39,198 nt of DNA from a virus: the IMG/VR virus record IMGVR_UViG_3300020000_000039, positions 1 through 39,198 of that record; one strand, 5' to 3'. The notes beneath the pieces were generated by a model, which saw only the letters and a list, made by a program, of their open reading frames with translations, made no database searches and was not told where the DNA came from. A program made the position numbers and the translations under genes. Shown here piece by piece: positions 12,672 to 19,255 of the stretch (the first letter of the stretch is position 1; each line of letters starts with the position of its first letter).

Positions 12672-13204
12672 TGGTCGCGCCGTTCGCAATCCCGGTCCAT
12701 TTGACGCCGACCGAAGTCCTTAACGCGACCAACGTCGGCAAGGCGCGGCTCGCGACGAACCTAGAGCGCGGCGACTATGACAGTCGCGGACTCAGTCGTG
12801 AAAACGCCTTAACGGCCCATATTCTCGGCGCGGCGGGCGAACTGGCGGTCGCCAAGCTCGCGAACGTCTATTGGAATGGCGACGTCGGCGACTTCGCCGC
12901 GACCGACGCCGGACCGCATGACGTCCGGACTTCGGAATGGCTAACCGCTCGACTTTGCTTGCATCCGACCGACAAGCCCCGCCGCGTTTATATTTTGGTC
13001 GTCGGCAAGCCTCCGGGCCTTTGGGTCGTCGGTTGGCTTTACGGCTTCGACGCAATGGTCCCCCGCTATTGGGGAAACCCGACCGGGAACAATCGTCCGG
13101 AAGCCTTTTGGATTCCCCAAGCGGACCTTTTGCCTTGGCCCCCGCCTCCGAACCGTTTTTTCGAAGCCCGCCGCCGCCAACCGGAAAGGATGATAGCAGC
13201 ATGA
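12671..13204 (+). CDS. Hypothetical protein, possible nuclease-like fold
   Basis: A 177-residue protein between the coiled-coil gene and recT. Its core has a GAAGELAVAK helix, then NGDVGDF, a GPHDVRTSEW strand and a YILVVG strand, followed by a GWLYGFDA segment. This order (helix with Glu, Asp strand, hydrophobic strand) is loosely like PD-(D/E)XK nucleases, but the final ExK is not evident. Position next to RecT suggests it might supply the missing exonuclease; that is speculation. The stop overlaps the recT start (ATGA). Confidence 0.5.
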   Translation: MVAPFAIPVHLTPTEVLNATNVGKARLATNLERGDYDSRGLSRENALTAHILGAAGELAVAKLANVYWNGDVGDFAATDAGPHDVRTSEWLTARLCLHPTDKPRRVYILVVGKPPGLWVVGWLYGFDAMVPRYWGNPTGNNRPEAFWIPQADLLPWPPPPNRFFEARRRQPERMIAA

Positions 13205-14475
13205 CAACCGAGACCGCCCCCGCCGTCCGCCAGTCGGACGAAGCCGTCCGGCTCGCGAAACTCCGCCAGCAACTAGAGGACCGCGCCGAAGAATTCCGGA
13301 TGGTCCTTCCGTCGCACATCTCGGCGGACAAGCTCCAAAGCGTTATCTTGTTCGCGGTCCATAAAAACCCGGACCTTTTGGCTTGCGACCGCCGTTCTTT
13401 CCTAACGTCTTGCATGAAAGCCGCGCAAGACGGCTTGCTTCCGGACGGGACCGAAGCCGCCATCATCCCGTTTAAGACGCGGGTTAAGGGTCCGGACGGC
13501 TGGAGCGACGTTCGCTTGGCGCAATATCTCCCGATGGTCGCGGGGATTCTTAAAAAGGTCCGGCAAAGTCCCGACATTCGGAAGCTCGAAGTCGACGTCG
13601 TCTATCGCCAAGAGATTGAGCGCGGGCTTTTCGTTTACGAAGCCGGTTCCGAGCCGACGCTTCGCCATAAGCCGATTAAGGGCGTCGACCCGGACGTCGT
13701 GACGACGGACGCCGATATCGCCGCCGTTTATTCGGTCGCGACGTTCGTCGACGGGACCAAGAGCTTCGAAGTTATGGGTCGCGGCGAACTGGACCGCGTC
13801 CGGGAAGCAAGCCAAACCGGAGCCAAGTTCGACCATAAAGGCGAGCCGCGCGAGCCTAAAGGACCGTGGCGCGACTGGTTCCCGGAGATGGCAAAAAAGA
13901 GCGTCCTTCGCCGCCATGCCAAGACGTTGCCGCAATTCGGCGACATTGCCCTAGTCGACGTCGAAGCGGAGGAAATAGCCCGCGCGGCGAAGAGCGCGGT
14001 CGCCTTGCTGGACTCGCGCCGGTCGGACCCGCCGACGCCGCTTGTCGACAAGGGCGAAGCCTTCGACCCGGAGACCGGCGAAGCCTTGCCGGAGCCGACG
14101 CCGACGCCGGAGCCGGAGCCGAGCTATCCGCCCGGGACGCCGCCCAAGCCGAAGAGCCGCCCGGTCCCGGAAGCCAAGCCGACCGCGCCCCCGGAGCATA
14201 AGGACGACGACCAGCCGGAGCCGGAGGCGACGCCCGCCGAGATTGACGCCGCGCCGAAGGACGACGTCGGCATTACCAAGACGGACGAAGAGCTTTTGGC
14301 GGACGGCTTTATCGCCCGCGCCCGGGCTTGCGACTTGCTGGTCGACTTTAAGACGCTGGAGAATATGGCCGGACTCGACCTTGCTTCGATGGACCCGAAC
14401 TTAGCCGCGCTGGTCGACGTCGAATTCGCCAAGGCTCGCAAGCGGTTGACGCCGCCCAATCCGAAGGCGTCCTAG
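13201..14475 (+). CDS. recT: RecT single-strand annealing protein with extended C-terminus
   Basis: A 424-residue RecT-family recombinase, longer than the 269 of Rac RecT. Residues about 20-270 carry the RecT core (AVHKNPDLLACDRRSFLTSC, AAQDGLLPDGTEAAIIPF, QYLPMVAGILKKVR, FPEMAKKSVLRRHAKTLPQ). It is followed by a long Pro/Glu linker of PEPTPTPEPEP type and a helical C-terminal domain of about 60 residues. It binds single-stranded DNA and anneals complementary strands. The ATG at 13201 overlaps the upstream stop. No typical RecE-type partner is recognised. Confidence 0.92.
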   Translation: MTTETAPAVRQSDEAVRLAKLRQQLEDRAEEFRMVLPSHISADKLQSVILFAVHKNPDLLACDRRSFLTSCMKAAQDGLLPDGTEAAIIPFKTRVKGPDGWSDVRLAQYLPMVAGILKKVRQSPDIRKLEVDVVYRQEIERGLFVYEAGSEPTLRHKPIKGVDPDVVTTDADIAAVYSVATFVDGTKSFEVMGRGELDRVREASQTGAKFDHKGEPREPKGPWRDWFPEMAKKSVLRRHAKTLPQFGDIALVDVEAEEIARAAKSAVALLDSRRSDPPTPLVDKGEAFDPETGEALPEPTPTPEPEPSYPPGTPPKPKSRPVPEAKPTAPPEHKDDDQPEPEATPAEIDAAPKDDVGITKTDEELLADGFIARARACDLLVDFKTLENMAGLDLASMDPNLAALVDVEFAKARKRLTPPNPKAS

Positions 14476-14476
14476 G

Positions 14477-14707
14477 ATGGCGTCCGAAGCGCCCGCCGTC
14501 GTTAGCGCCGACTTGGAGCGGGTTAAGGCGCGGCTCCGGGACTCTATTCATTGGCGGGATATGCTGGCGGAGGAAGTCGCCAAGTTCGACGCCATCATCC
14601 GGGACGACGCCCGGGCGTTCGCCACTTTGAACGGCGACCTTATGCGTCCGACGCTCGACCAGCTTCGCCGGATGCTTTTCGACCAGCCAACGAACGGGAA
14701 GGGTTAG
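14477..14707 (+). CDS. Small hypothetical protein
   Basis: A 76-residue mostly helical protein (ADLERVKARLRDSIHWRDML, then AEEVAKFDAIIRDDARAF), one base past the recT stop. It is probably a small dimeric coiled-coil protein. It lies between recT and the excisionase-like gene in the rightward operon. Not recognised. Confidence 0.55.
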   Translation: MASEAPAVVSADLERVKARLRDSIHWRDMLAEEVAKFDAIIRDDARAFATLNGDLMRPTLDQLRRMLFDQPTNGKG

Positions 14708-14710
14708 GCC

Positions 14711-14950
14711 ATGCCGACCGACGTCGAACCAACTGGCGGCTTGCTTCGCGGCGCGGAAGCCATCCGGGTTTATCTGAACCGCCGCCTTATCGGCGGGAAG
14801 CCGGTTTCCCGGGTGACGGTTTACCGGATGATCGAAGCGGGGGTTATCCCGGTTAGCCGCCTAGGCCGGAAGGGCGCGGAGCTTTGGGCGCGGCAAGCCG
14901 ACCTAGACGATTTGTTCGCGGGGGTTGCGGACGGGTCGGAGACCCGCTAG
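14711..14950 (+). CDS. Excisionase-like DNA-binding protein
   Basis: A 79-residue protein with a MerR/excisionase-type helix-turn-helix (SRVTVYRMIEAGVIPVSRLG, then LWARQADLDDLF). Such proteins bend DNA at attachment sites and set the direction of integrase action. It is immediately upstream of the integrase gene, which supports the role. Oddly, its last codons and stop are part of the structured leader of the integrase (14933-15002): the TAG stop falls inside hairpin 2. A transcriptional regulator is an alternative. Confidence 0.7.
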   Translation: MPTDVEPTGGLLRGAEAIRVYLNRRLIGGKPVSRVTVYRMIEAGVIPVSRLGRKGAELWARQADLDDLFAGVADGSETR

Positions 14951-15002
14951 GGCTTCGCCCTAGAGCGGACGACAACCGACCGCGATTCGAAAGGCTAGAA
15001 CA
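14933..15002 (+). promoter_or_regulatory. Structured leader, copy A (integrase)
   Basis: GGGTC-GGA-GACCC, then CTAGGGC-TTC-GCCCTAG, then GCGG...CCGC (weakest stem of the four), then GATTCGAAAGGCTAG and the integrase ATG five bases later. Hairpin 1 and half of hairpin 2 are within the xis-like reading frame, so ribosomes finishing that gene would melt them. Confidence 0.75.
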
Positions 15003-16145
15003 ATGGCAACGATCAAAAAGCGCGAACAAGACGGCGCGGAATCCTATCAGGTCCGTTACCGGGACGCCGAAGGAAAGGAACGGTCCAAGCAATTCGCCAA
15101 AAAGCGGGACGCCGAAGCCTTCCGGATTAAGGTCGAAGCCGAAGTCGTCGCGGGCGTTCATACGCCGGAGTCGACCAGCCTAACGGTTGCGGAAGCGGCG
15201 AAGCTCTATCTCGACGGGCGCAAGCTCCGGGACTTGGAGCGGTCGACGACGAACGCTTATTCCAGCTATATCGACTGTCATATCGTCCCGCTTATGGGCG
15301 CGGAAAAGCTGGCGACTCTGACAATGCCAGCGGTTAACAAGTTCGCCGAAACGCTGATTAAGTCGGGCCGGTCGCGGACAATGGCGGCGCGGGTGCTAAC
15401 GACGTTCCGGTCCATCCTTAAGGACGCAATGGCTCGCGGACTGGTCCGCCAAAATGTCGCAATCGGCGTAACGGTCCCGACCGGGAAGCGGCACAAGGCT
15501 AAGGTCGCCATCCCGACCAAGGCGGAGCTTCGCGCCATCATCGAAACGGCGGAAGCCAAGTTCCCCGACCTTTATCCGCTCGTCCTAACCGCCGTCTTTG
15601 CGGGTCTCCGGTCGTCGGAGCTTCGCGGCCTTCGCCGGTCCGACGTCGACCTTAGGGGCGGGACGATAACGGTCGACCAACGCGCCGACCAATGGGGAGT
15701 CTTGGACTCGCCGAAGTCGGACGCGGGACGCCGGACGGTCCCGGTCCCGCCGATGCTCGTCTCCGTCCTCCGGGCTTGGTTCCTTCGGTCGCCAGTGTCG
15801 GCGGAAGGCTTGGCCTTCCCGTCGAAGCTCGGTTGCGTCCAGCGCCCGGAGAACTTGCTTAAGCGCGGTTTCTATCCGCTCCAGATCGCGGCGGGCGTTT
15901 GCGACCCGACCGGCAAAAAGGACAAGCGCGGCGCTCCCATCATGCGGGCGCGGTTCGGGCTTCATGCGCTCCGCCATGCGGCGGCGTCGGCTTGGATTAA
16001 CCAGCGGGTCGACCTTAAGCGGCTCCAGACTTGGCTAGGCCATTCGACTATCGAACTAACGATGGACCGTTACGGCCATCTTATCGCCGACGACGCGGCG
16101 GACGCGGCAATCGCCCGGGCTTCCGAAGCGGCGCTTTTCGGCTAA
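15003..16145 (+). CDS. int: Tyrosine recombinase integrase
   Basis: A 380-residue tyrosine integrase. The N-terminal 55 residues are an AP2-like arm-binding domain (YQVRYRDAEGKERSKQF). A core-binding domain covers about 60-150, and the catalytic domain runs from 165. Catalytic residues are visible: R203 in AGLRSSELRGL, K238, H321-A-L-R324, H347 in WLGHS and Y357 in MDRYGHL. The downstream sequence holds a tRNA 3' end as attP core and GCGGACTC repeats as probable arm sites. Its expression is likely to be controlled through the structured leader just upstream. Confidence 0.95.
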   Translation: MATIKKREQDGAESYQVRYRDAEGKERSKQFAKKRDAEAFRIKVEAEVVAGVHTPESTSLTVAEAAKLYLDGRKLRDLERSTTNAYSSYIDCHIVPLMGAEKLATLTMPAVNKFAETLIKSGRSRTMAARVLTTFRSILKDAMARGLVRQNVAIGVTVPTGKRHKAKVAIPTKAELRAIIETAEAKFPDLYPLVLTAVFAGLRSSELRGLRRSDVDLRGGTITVDQRADQWGVLDSPKSDAGRRTVPVPPMLVSVLRAWFLRSPVSAEGLAFPSKLGCVQRPENLLKRGFYPLQIAAGVCDPTGKKDKRGAPIMRARFGLHALRHAAASAWINQRVDLKRLQTWLGHSTIELTMDRYGHLIADDAADAAIARASEAALFG

Positions 16146-16158
16146 AGCCAAACGTGAT

Positions 16159-16177
16159 GCGGACTCAAAGCGGACTC
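16159..16177. repeat. Left arm-type repeats (two GCGGACTC)
   Basis: GCGGACTC occurs at 16159-16166 and 16170-16177, 11 bases apart, about one helical turn. With three more copies at 16393-16421 they flank the attP core, as arm-type integrase sites do. Confidence 0.6.
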
Positions 16178-16211
16178 TAGGGCGATAAATGGCGGTTTTC
16201 CGCCGCCCTAG
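16177..16211 (+). terminator. Hairpin after the integrase gene
   Basis: An outer stem CTAGGGC/GCCCTAG (16177-16183 and 16205-16211) surrounds an inner stem GGCGG-TTTT-CCGCC (16191-16204). There is no T tract, so termination would be weak. The outer stem equals hairpin 2 of leader A. Confidence 0.4.
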
Positions 16212-16215
16212 GTTC

Positions 16216-16262
16216 GTTTCCTAAACCAAAGGTCGCAAGTTCGAATCTTGCCGGAGCCGCCC
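16216..16262 (+). other. attP core: 3' part of a tRNA gene, probably tRNA-Arg(CCT)
   Basis: The sequence reads as the last third of a tRNA. The anticodon loop TTCCTAA (16218-16224) contains CCT. The T stem GCAAG (16235-16239) and CTTGC (16247-16251) enclose TTCGAAT. An acceptor strand CGGAGCC (16252-16258), a discriminator G and CC follow. No 5' half is present, so it is not a functional tRNA gene here. It would restore the host tRNA gene on integration. The anticodon assignment is inferred from loop position. Confidence 0.8.
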
Positions 16263-16266
16263 TTAG

Positions 16267-16305
16267 AAACCCTCGGAAAACTCCGGTTTTTCGGGGGTTT
16301 TCTAT
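16267..16305. terminator. Terminator next to attP
   Basis: AAACCCTCGGAAAA pairs with TTTTTCGGGGGTTT (two G-T pairs) around CTCCGG, with T runs on the plus strand. It stops the integrase operon and may have come with the host tRNA segment. Confidence 0.7.
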
Positions 16306-16392
16306 GTCCGGACTCCCGAAAGCCGGTTCCCGTTTAGTGATCGTCGTTTGCCGCAGTTATCCGCCATTTTTTCATTTGTGATTTTTTGTCGT

Positions 16393-16421
16393 GCGGACTC
16401 TGTGCGGACTCTAGCGGACTC
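16393..16421. repeat. Right arm-type repeats (three GCGGACTC)
   Basis: GCGGACTC at 16393-16400, 16404-16411 and 16414-16421, spaced 11 and 10 bases. All copies contain GACTC, a GANTC site. Confidence 0.6.
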
Positions 16422-16438
16422 AAAAAAGCCTTGTGAAA

Positions 16439-16509
16439 GGGTCAGAGACCCGCTAGCCCTTCGGGCTTGAAGCGGACCAGTTCGGCCCGCGATTCGAAAG
16501 GCTAGTTTA
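16439..16509 (+). promoter_or_regulatory. Structured leader, copy B
   Basis: GGGTC-AGA-GACCC, then CTAGCCC-TTC-GGGCTTG (one T/T mismatch), then GCGGACC-AGTTC-GGCCCGC (one mismatch), then GATTCGAAAGGCTAG and an ATG five bases later. It starts 18 bases after the last arm-type repeat. Hairpin 2 uses CCC/GGG where C and D use GGC/GCC, a paired change. Confidence 0.75.
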
Positions 16510-17265
16510 ATGAAGCTCACCCCGAACCAAGTCGAAGCCATGCTCTACCTTAACCAGTATGTCGGACGGACCGTCCTAGTCCTAACGTCCGGCTATACCG
16601 CGAACGTCGCCCCCCAAGCGGTCCGGGACTCGGTCGCGACCGTTTCGTCCGCCGCGCTTCGCGGGCTTGAAGCTAAGGGGTTGCTTAAGGTCGACGCCTT
16701 TTGGAAAGGCGCGAACGTAACCGTCCTTAAGGCTTATGACTTCGTCGAAGAGAGCCGCGCCGCCCGCGAAGCCGCCCCGGCTCCAGCCGCCAAGCCGAAG
16801 CCGGTCGTCGCCCGGATGGCGCGTTACGAAGCCGCCTATCGCGCCCTTCATGGCCGGACCGTCTCGGTAACTTGGGACGGCGAAAAGGTCCGCGTCTTGG
16901 AGCATGGCGGCGACCCGGCTTATTGCCTTCGCTTCGACGCCGACGAACTGGACCGGCTTTCCGAGCGGATGGAAAACAAGGTCGCGGAGGACGCCGCCCG
17001 CCGCGCCGCCGCTGGCGGCTTCGAAAACCTTGGCGACATCTTCGCCGAGATGGAGGACGCCGCCCTAGCGGAAGCCAAGGCGGAGACCGCCCGCGACGCC
17101 GCCCGGTTCGCCGCCCTTAGCCCCGCCGAGCAAGCCGCCGAAGTCGCCGCTATCGAAGCCAAGCGGGAAGCATGGGCGGACAAGTTCGACGTCGCCGACT
17201 TGGGCGACGACGAAGAGGACGAAGAGGACGCGGACGGCGACGACGAAGAGGAGTCGGAAGCATGA
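16510..17265 (+). CDS. Hypothetical protein with acidic C-terminal tail
   Basis: A 251-residue protein. The N-terminal 75 residues look like a winged-helix domain (KLTPNQVEAMLYLNQYV, then SSAALRGLEAKGLLKVDAFW). A Pro/Ala linker and a second domain follow (ALHGRTVSVTWDGEKVRVLE, then LRFDADELDRLSERM), then an Ala-rich helical region. The last 25 residues are almost all Asp and Glu, as in DNA-mimic or histone-like proteins. It is the first gene after attP, behind leader B, so it may be expressed from the prophage. Function unknown; a nucleic-acid-related role is a guess. Confidence 0.65.
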   Translation: MKLTPNQVEAMLYLNQYVGRTVLVLTSGYTANVAPQAVRDSVATVSSAALRGLEAKGLLKVDAFWKGANVTVLKAYDFVEESRAAREAAPAPAAKPKPVVARMARYEAAYRALHGRTVSVTWDGEKVRVLEHGGDPAYCLRFDADELDRLSERMENKVAEDAARRAAAGGFENLGDIFAEMEDAALAEAKAETARDAARFAALSPAEQAAEVAAIEAKREAWADKFDVADLGDDEEDEEDADGDDEEESEA

Positions 17266-17507
17266 ACCGGGAGACCGAACTAGAAGAGACGCTAGCCGCC
17301 GTTTGCGTCGCCGCGTCGACCATGCTCGCCGGTATGGGGAAAGGGCGCGAGCCTTCGCCCCGGCTGGCGGAAGCCTTCGACCGCGCGTCCGCCTTGCTTG
17401 GGCGGGACGCGACGGTCGACCCGAACGACCGCAACGCCGCCCGCATTGCGGAAACCGAACGCCTCCGGGCGGAAGTCGCCATCTTGAAAGGAACGACGAA
17501 TGCTTAA
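17262..17507 (+). CDS. Small hypothetical protein
   Basis: An 81-residue helical protein overlapping the upstream stop (ATGA, 17262-17265). It has an N-terminal helix with a Cys (TLAAVCVAASTMLAGMGKGR) and a C-terminal coiled-coil-like helix (RIAETERLRAEVAILKG). It overlaps the start of the next gene by eight bases. Not recognised. Confidence 0.55.
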   Translation: MNRETELEETLAAVCVAASTMLAGMGKGREPSPRLAEAFDRASALLGRDATVDPNDRNAARIAETERLRAEVAILKGTTNA

Positions 17508-17832
17508 TCTCCCGACTGGCGCATGGGACGGCGAGACCGTCCGCGCCGCCCGCGAAGCCCTTGGACTGACTCAGCAAGAGCTAGCCGACAAGCTGGAGCT
17601 AGAAGGCAACTTCGGAAAGGACTCGGTCCGCAATTGGGAGCGCGAAAAGCGGCCCATCTCCGGCCCGTCCCGGGTCGCCATCCGTTGCTTGCTCTTGCTG
17701 GCGGGCGTCCGGCTGGCGAAGCCGAAGCCGACGCTGGTCCCGAAGCCAACGCCGACGCTTGCCGCCAAGCCGAAGCGGACCCTCTCCCCCCGCTATGCGA
17801 AGCCGGTCCAGCCGGAGGCGGGCGGCAAGTGA
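17500..17832 (+). CDS. XRE-family DNA-binding protein
   Basis: A 110-residue protein with an N-terminal XRE helix-turn-helix (VRAAREALGLTQQELADKL, then SVRNWEREKRPISGP), similar to small YiaG-type regulators. After residue 70 it carries a Lys/Pro/Thr-rich tail with KPKPTL-like repeats. It lies in the middle of the cargo operon behind leader B, so it probably regulates this operon or another phage promoter. Confidence 0.75.
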   Translation: MLNLPTGAWDGETVRAAREALGLTQQELADKLELEGNFGKDSVRNWEREKRPISGPSRVAIRCLLLLAGVRLAKPKPTLVPKPTPTLAAKPKRTLSPRYAKPVQPEAGGK

Positions 17833-18011
17833 GCGCGAAGCTAAATTGGGTCGACTTGATAACGGCCCGCGACGCCTTGGGGATTGCCGCCCGGTTTTGC
17901 GACCATGCCGCCGCCCAATTTTGGGCGACGGAGGACGTCGCGGAGAAAGCGACCCGCGACAACGCGGAGCGGTTTTGGGAGCTTTTGGCGAAGCTGGAGG
18001 GGAAGCGTTAA
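17829..18011 (+). CDS. Small hypothetical protein
   Basis: A 60-residue helical protein with a GTG start overlapping the upstream stop (GTGA). It contains one Cys and several aromatic residues (IAARFCDHAAAQFWATEDV). It is the last gene of the operon, 37 bases before a terminator. Not recognised. Confidence 0.5.
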   Translation: MSAKLNWVDLITARDALGIAARFCDHAAAQFWATEDVAEKATRDNAERFWELLAKLEGKR

Positions 18012-18048
18012 CCGGGGGTTTAAGCCGTCCCTTATTAACGAACGCCGG

Positions 18049-18084
18049 AGCCGGATTAGGTCGCAAGCCTAGTCCGGCTCTTTT
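18049..18084 (+). terminator. Rho-independent terminator, plus strand
   Basis: AGCCGGATTAGG pairs with CCTAGTCCGGCT (one mismatch) and is followed by CTTTT. It ends the operon 16510-18011. Confidence 0.85.
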
Positions 18085-18094
18085 GCGTCCGGGC

Positions 18095-18141
18095 TTGACA
18101 AAGGGGAGCAATCCCCCCCCATATTCGCGAGTTGTGGATAA
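18095..18141 (+). promoter_or_regulatory. Promoter with operator-like palindrome and a DnaA box
   Basis: A perfect -35 TTGACA (18095-18100) is followed, with a long 19-base spacer, by CATATT (18120-18125). The spacer contains GGGGA-GCAA-TCCCC, a palindrome reminiscent of the early operators. Just downstream, TGTGGATAA (18133-18141) is the exact reverse complement of the DnaA box TTATCCACA. It should drive the operon starting at 18159. Confidence 0.55.
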
Positions 18142-18158
18142 CTTCCGGGAGTCGAAGC

Positions 18159-19082
18159 ATGAACGCGAATCCAGTCGTCCGAGCGGTCGAACGCGAACTT
18201 AAACACTATCCGGGAGTCCGGATGGAGCTAGACGAAAGCGGCGGGCGGCATTCCCGAATGCTCTTCGAAAAGAACGGGACTTCCCGCTTCCTAACGGTCC
18301 CGCGAACGCCGAGCGACTTCCGCGCTCCTAAAAACGCGGTTCGCGACTTCCGCAAGACAATGAAAGAGCTAGGCGCGGAGCCTTTGCCGGAGCGTAAGCG
18401 GTCCAAGCGCATAAGCGACCGCTTCCCGGCGTCGCTCACATTAAACGAAAAGTCGCTTATGGTTTCCTTCCCTCGCCGGTCGCCGCTCTTGGCGCGGTTC
18501 AAGACGAAGGACGACAAGGCGACCGGCGTTTGGACCGCCGAGCTAATCGCCAGCCCGGACCTAGCCGCGCCGCCGTTGCTATCGCTTAAGCGGTCGGAGC
18601 TTCCCGCCGATGGCTCCAGCCATTACGGCTTCGTTAAAGGCTTCTCTCCCGCGCCGGGGGCGGGCTGGAAACTCCAATATGGGCGCGGCGTCGTCGCGGC
18701 GCTTGGGACGCTTGGGACGTTTACGGCGGAAGGCTTGCGGCTCTATAAGGACAACGGCGACGAACTGGTTTTCCAGTTGCCAGCCGCGACCTTGCCGACC
18801 GGCTTCGTCGCCCGCCAGTCGGACCCGGAGCCGGAGCCGGAGGACGACCAGCCGGAGCCGGTCGAAGCGCGGGAGACCGCCGCGCCCGCCGCCCGTCCCG
18901 CCGCCGAGCCGGTCGACGCGCTTCGCGACAAGCCAATAACCCTCCAGTTCCCGAAGCAAGCCGTAAGCGTCGAAGCCGCCATCGGGATTCTTAACAAGGC
19001 GAAGGCGCGGCTCGGGTCGAACTTGCGGTTTACGATAGAGGAAGGCGGCTTCCTCTCCGCCGTCCATCGGATAGGCAAGTGA
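18159..19082 (+). CDS. Hypothetical protein with HicA-like N-terminus
   Basis: A 307-residue protein. Residues about 5-80 resemble the HicA/YcfA mRNA-interferase fold (GGRHSRMLFEKNG, then LTVPRTPSDFR and a final helix); an active-site His is plausible but unproven. The middle 90-215 is beta-rich (LMVSFPRRSPLLARF). A Pro/Glu linker leads to a C-terminal domain of about 60 residues. The ATG at 18159 has GGGAG at eight bases. It is the first gene of the second cargo operon behind a strong promoter and a DnaA box. It is too long for a simple HicA toxin and has no HicB partner beside it. Confidence 0.6.
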   Translation: MNANPVVRAVERELKHYPGVRMELDESGGRHSRMLFEKNGTSRFLTVPRTPSDFRAPKNAVRDFRKTMKELGAEPLPERKRSKRISDRFPASLTLNEKSLMVSFPRRSPLLARFKTKDDKATGVWTAELIASPDLAAPPLLSLKRSELPADGSSHYGFVKGFSPAPGAGWKLQYGRGVVAALGTLGTFTAEGLRLYKDNGDELVFQLPAATLPTGFVARQSDPEPEPEDDQPEPVEARETAAPAARPAAEPVDALRDKPITLQFPKQAVSVEAAIGILNKAKARLGSNLRFTIEEGGFLSAVHRIGK

Positions 19083-19255
19083 GCGCCCCCGCCAAGTGGC
19101 TTAAGCGTCCCGGCCCCGGGCAGTTCCGGGGGGATGGCGAATGGCGTCGGATAGGGGACGACGCCGACGCCCTAGGCTTTTGGGAGCATTGCAAGGCGAC
19201 CGGCTATCTCCCGACGCATGAAGGCGACGCGCCGCCCGACGAGTCCGACCAGTGA
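19079..19255 (+). CDS. Small hypothetical protein
   Basis: A 58-residue protein with a GTG start overlapping the previous stop (GTGA). It begins SAPAKWLKRPGPGQF, contains a WRRIGDDADALGFWEHCK segment and has an acidic C-terminus. The end overlaps the next GTG start in the same way. Not recognised; accepted because of coupling on both sides and typical codon use. Confidence 0.5.
   Translation: MSAPAKWLKRPGPGQFRGDGEWRRIGDDADALGFWEHCKATGYLPTHEGDAPPDESDQ

Noticed and set aside
12792-13577. A 261-residue open frame on the minus strand
   Set aside because: It is antisense to the 177-residue gene and recT, with low-complexity Arg/Ser composition.
16211-16262. A complete tRNA gene
   Set aside because: Only the 3' third is present; acceptor 5' strand and D arm are missing, so it is an attP core.
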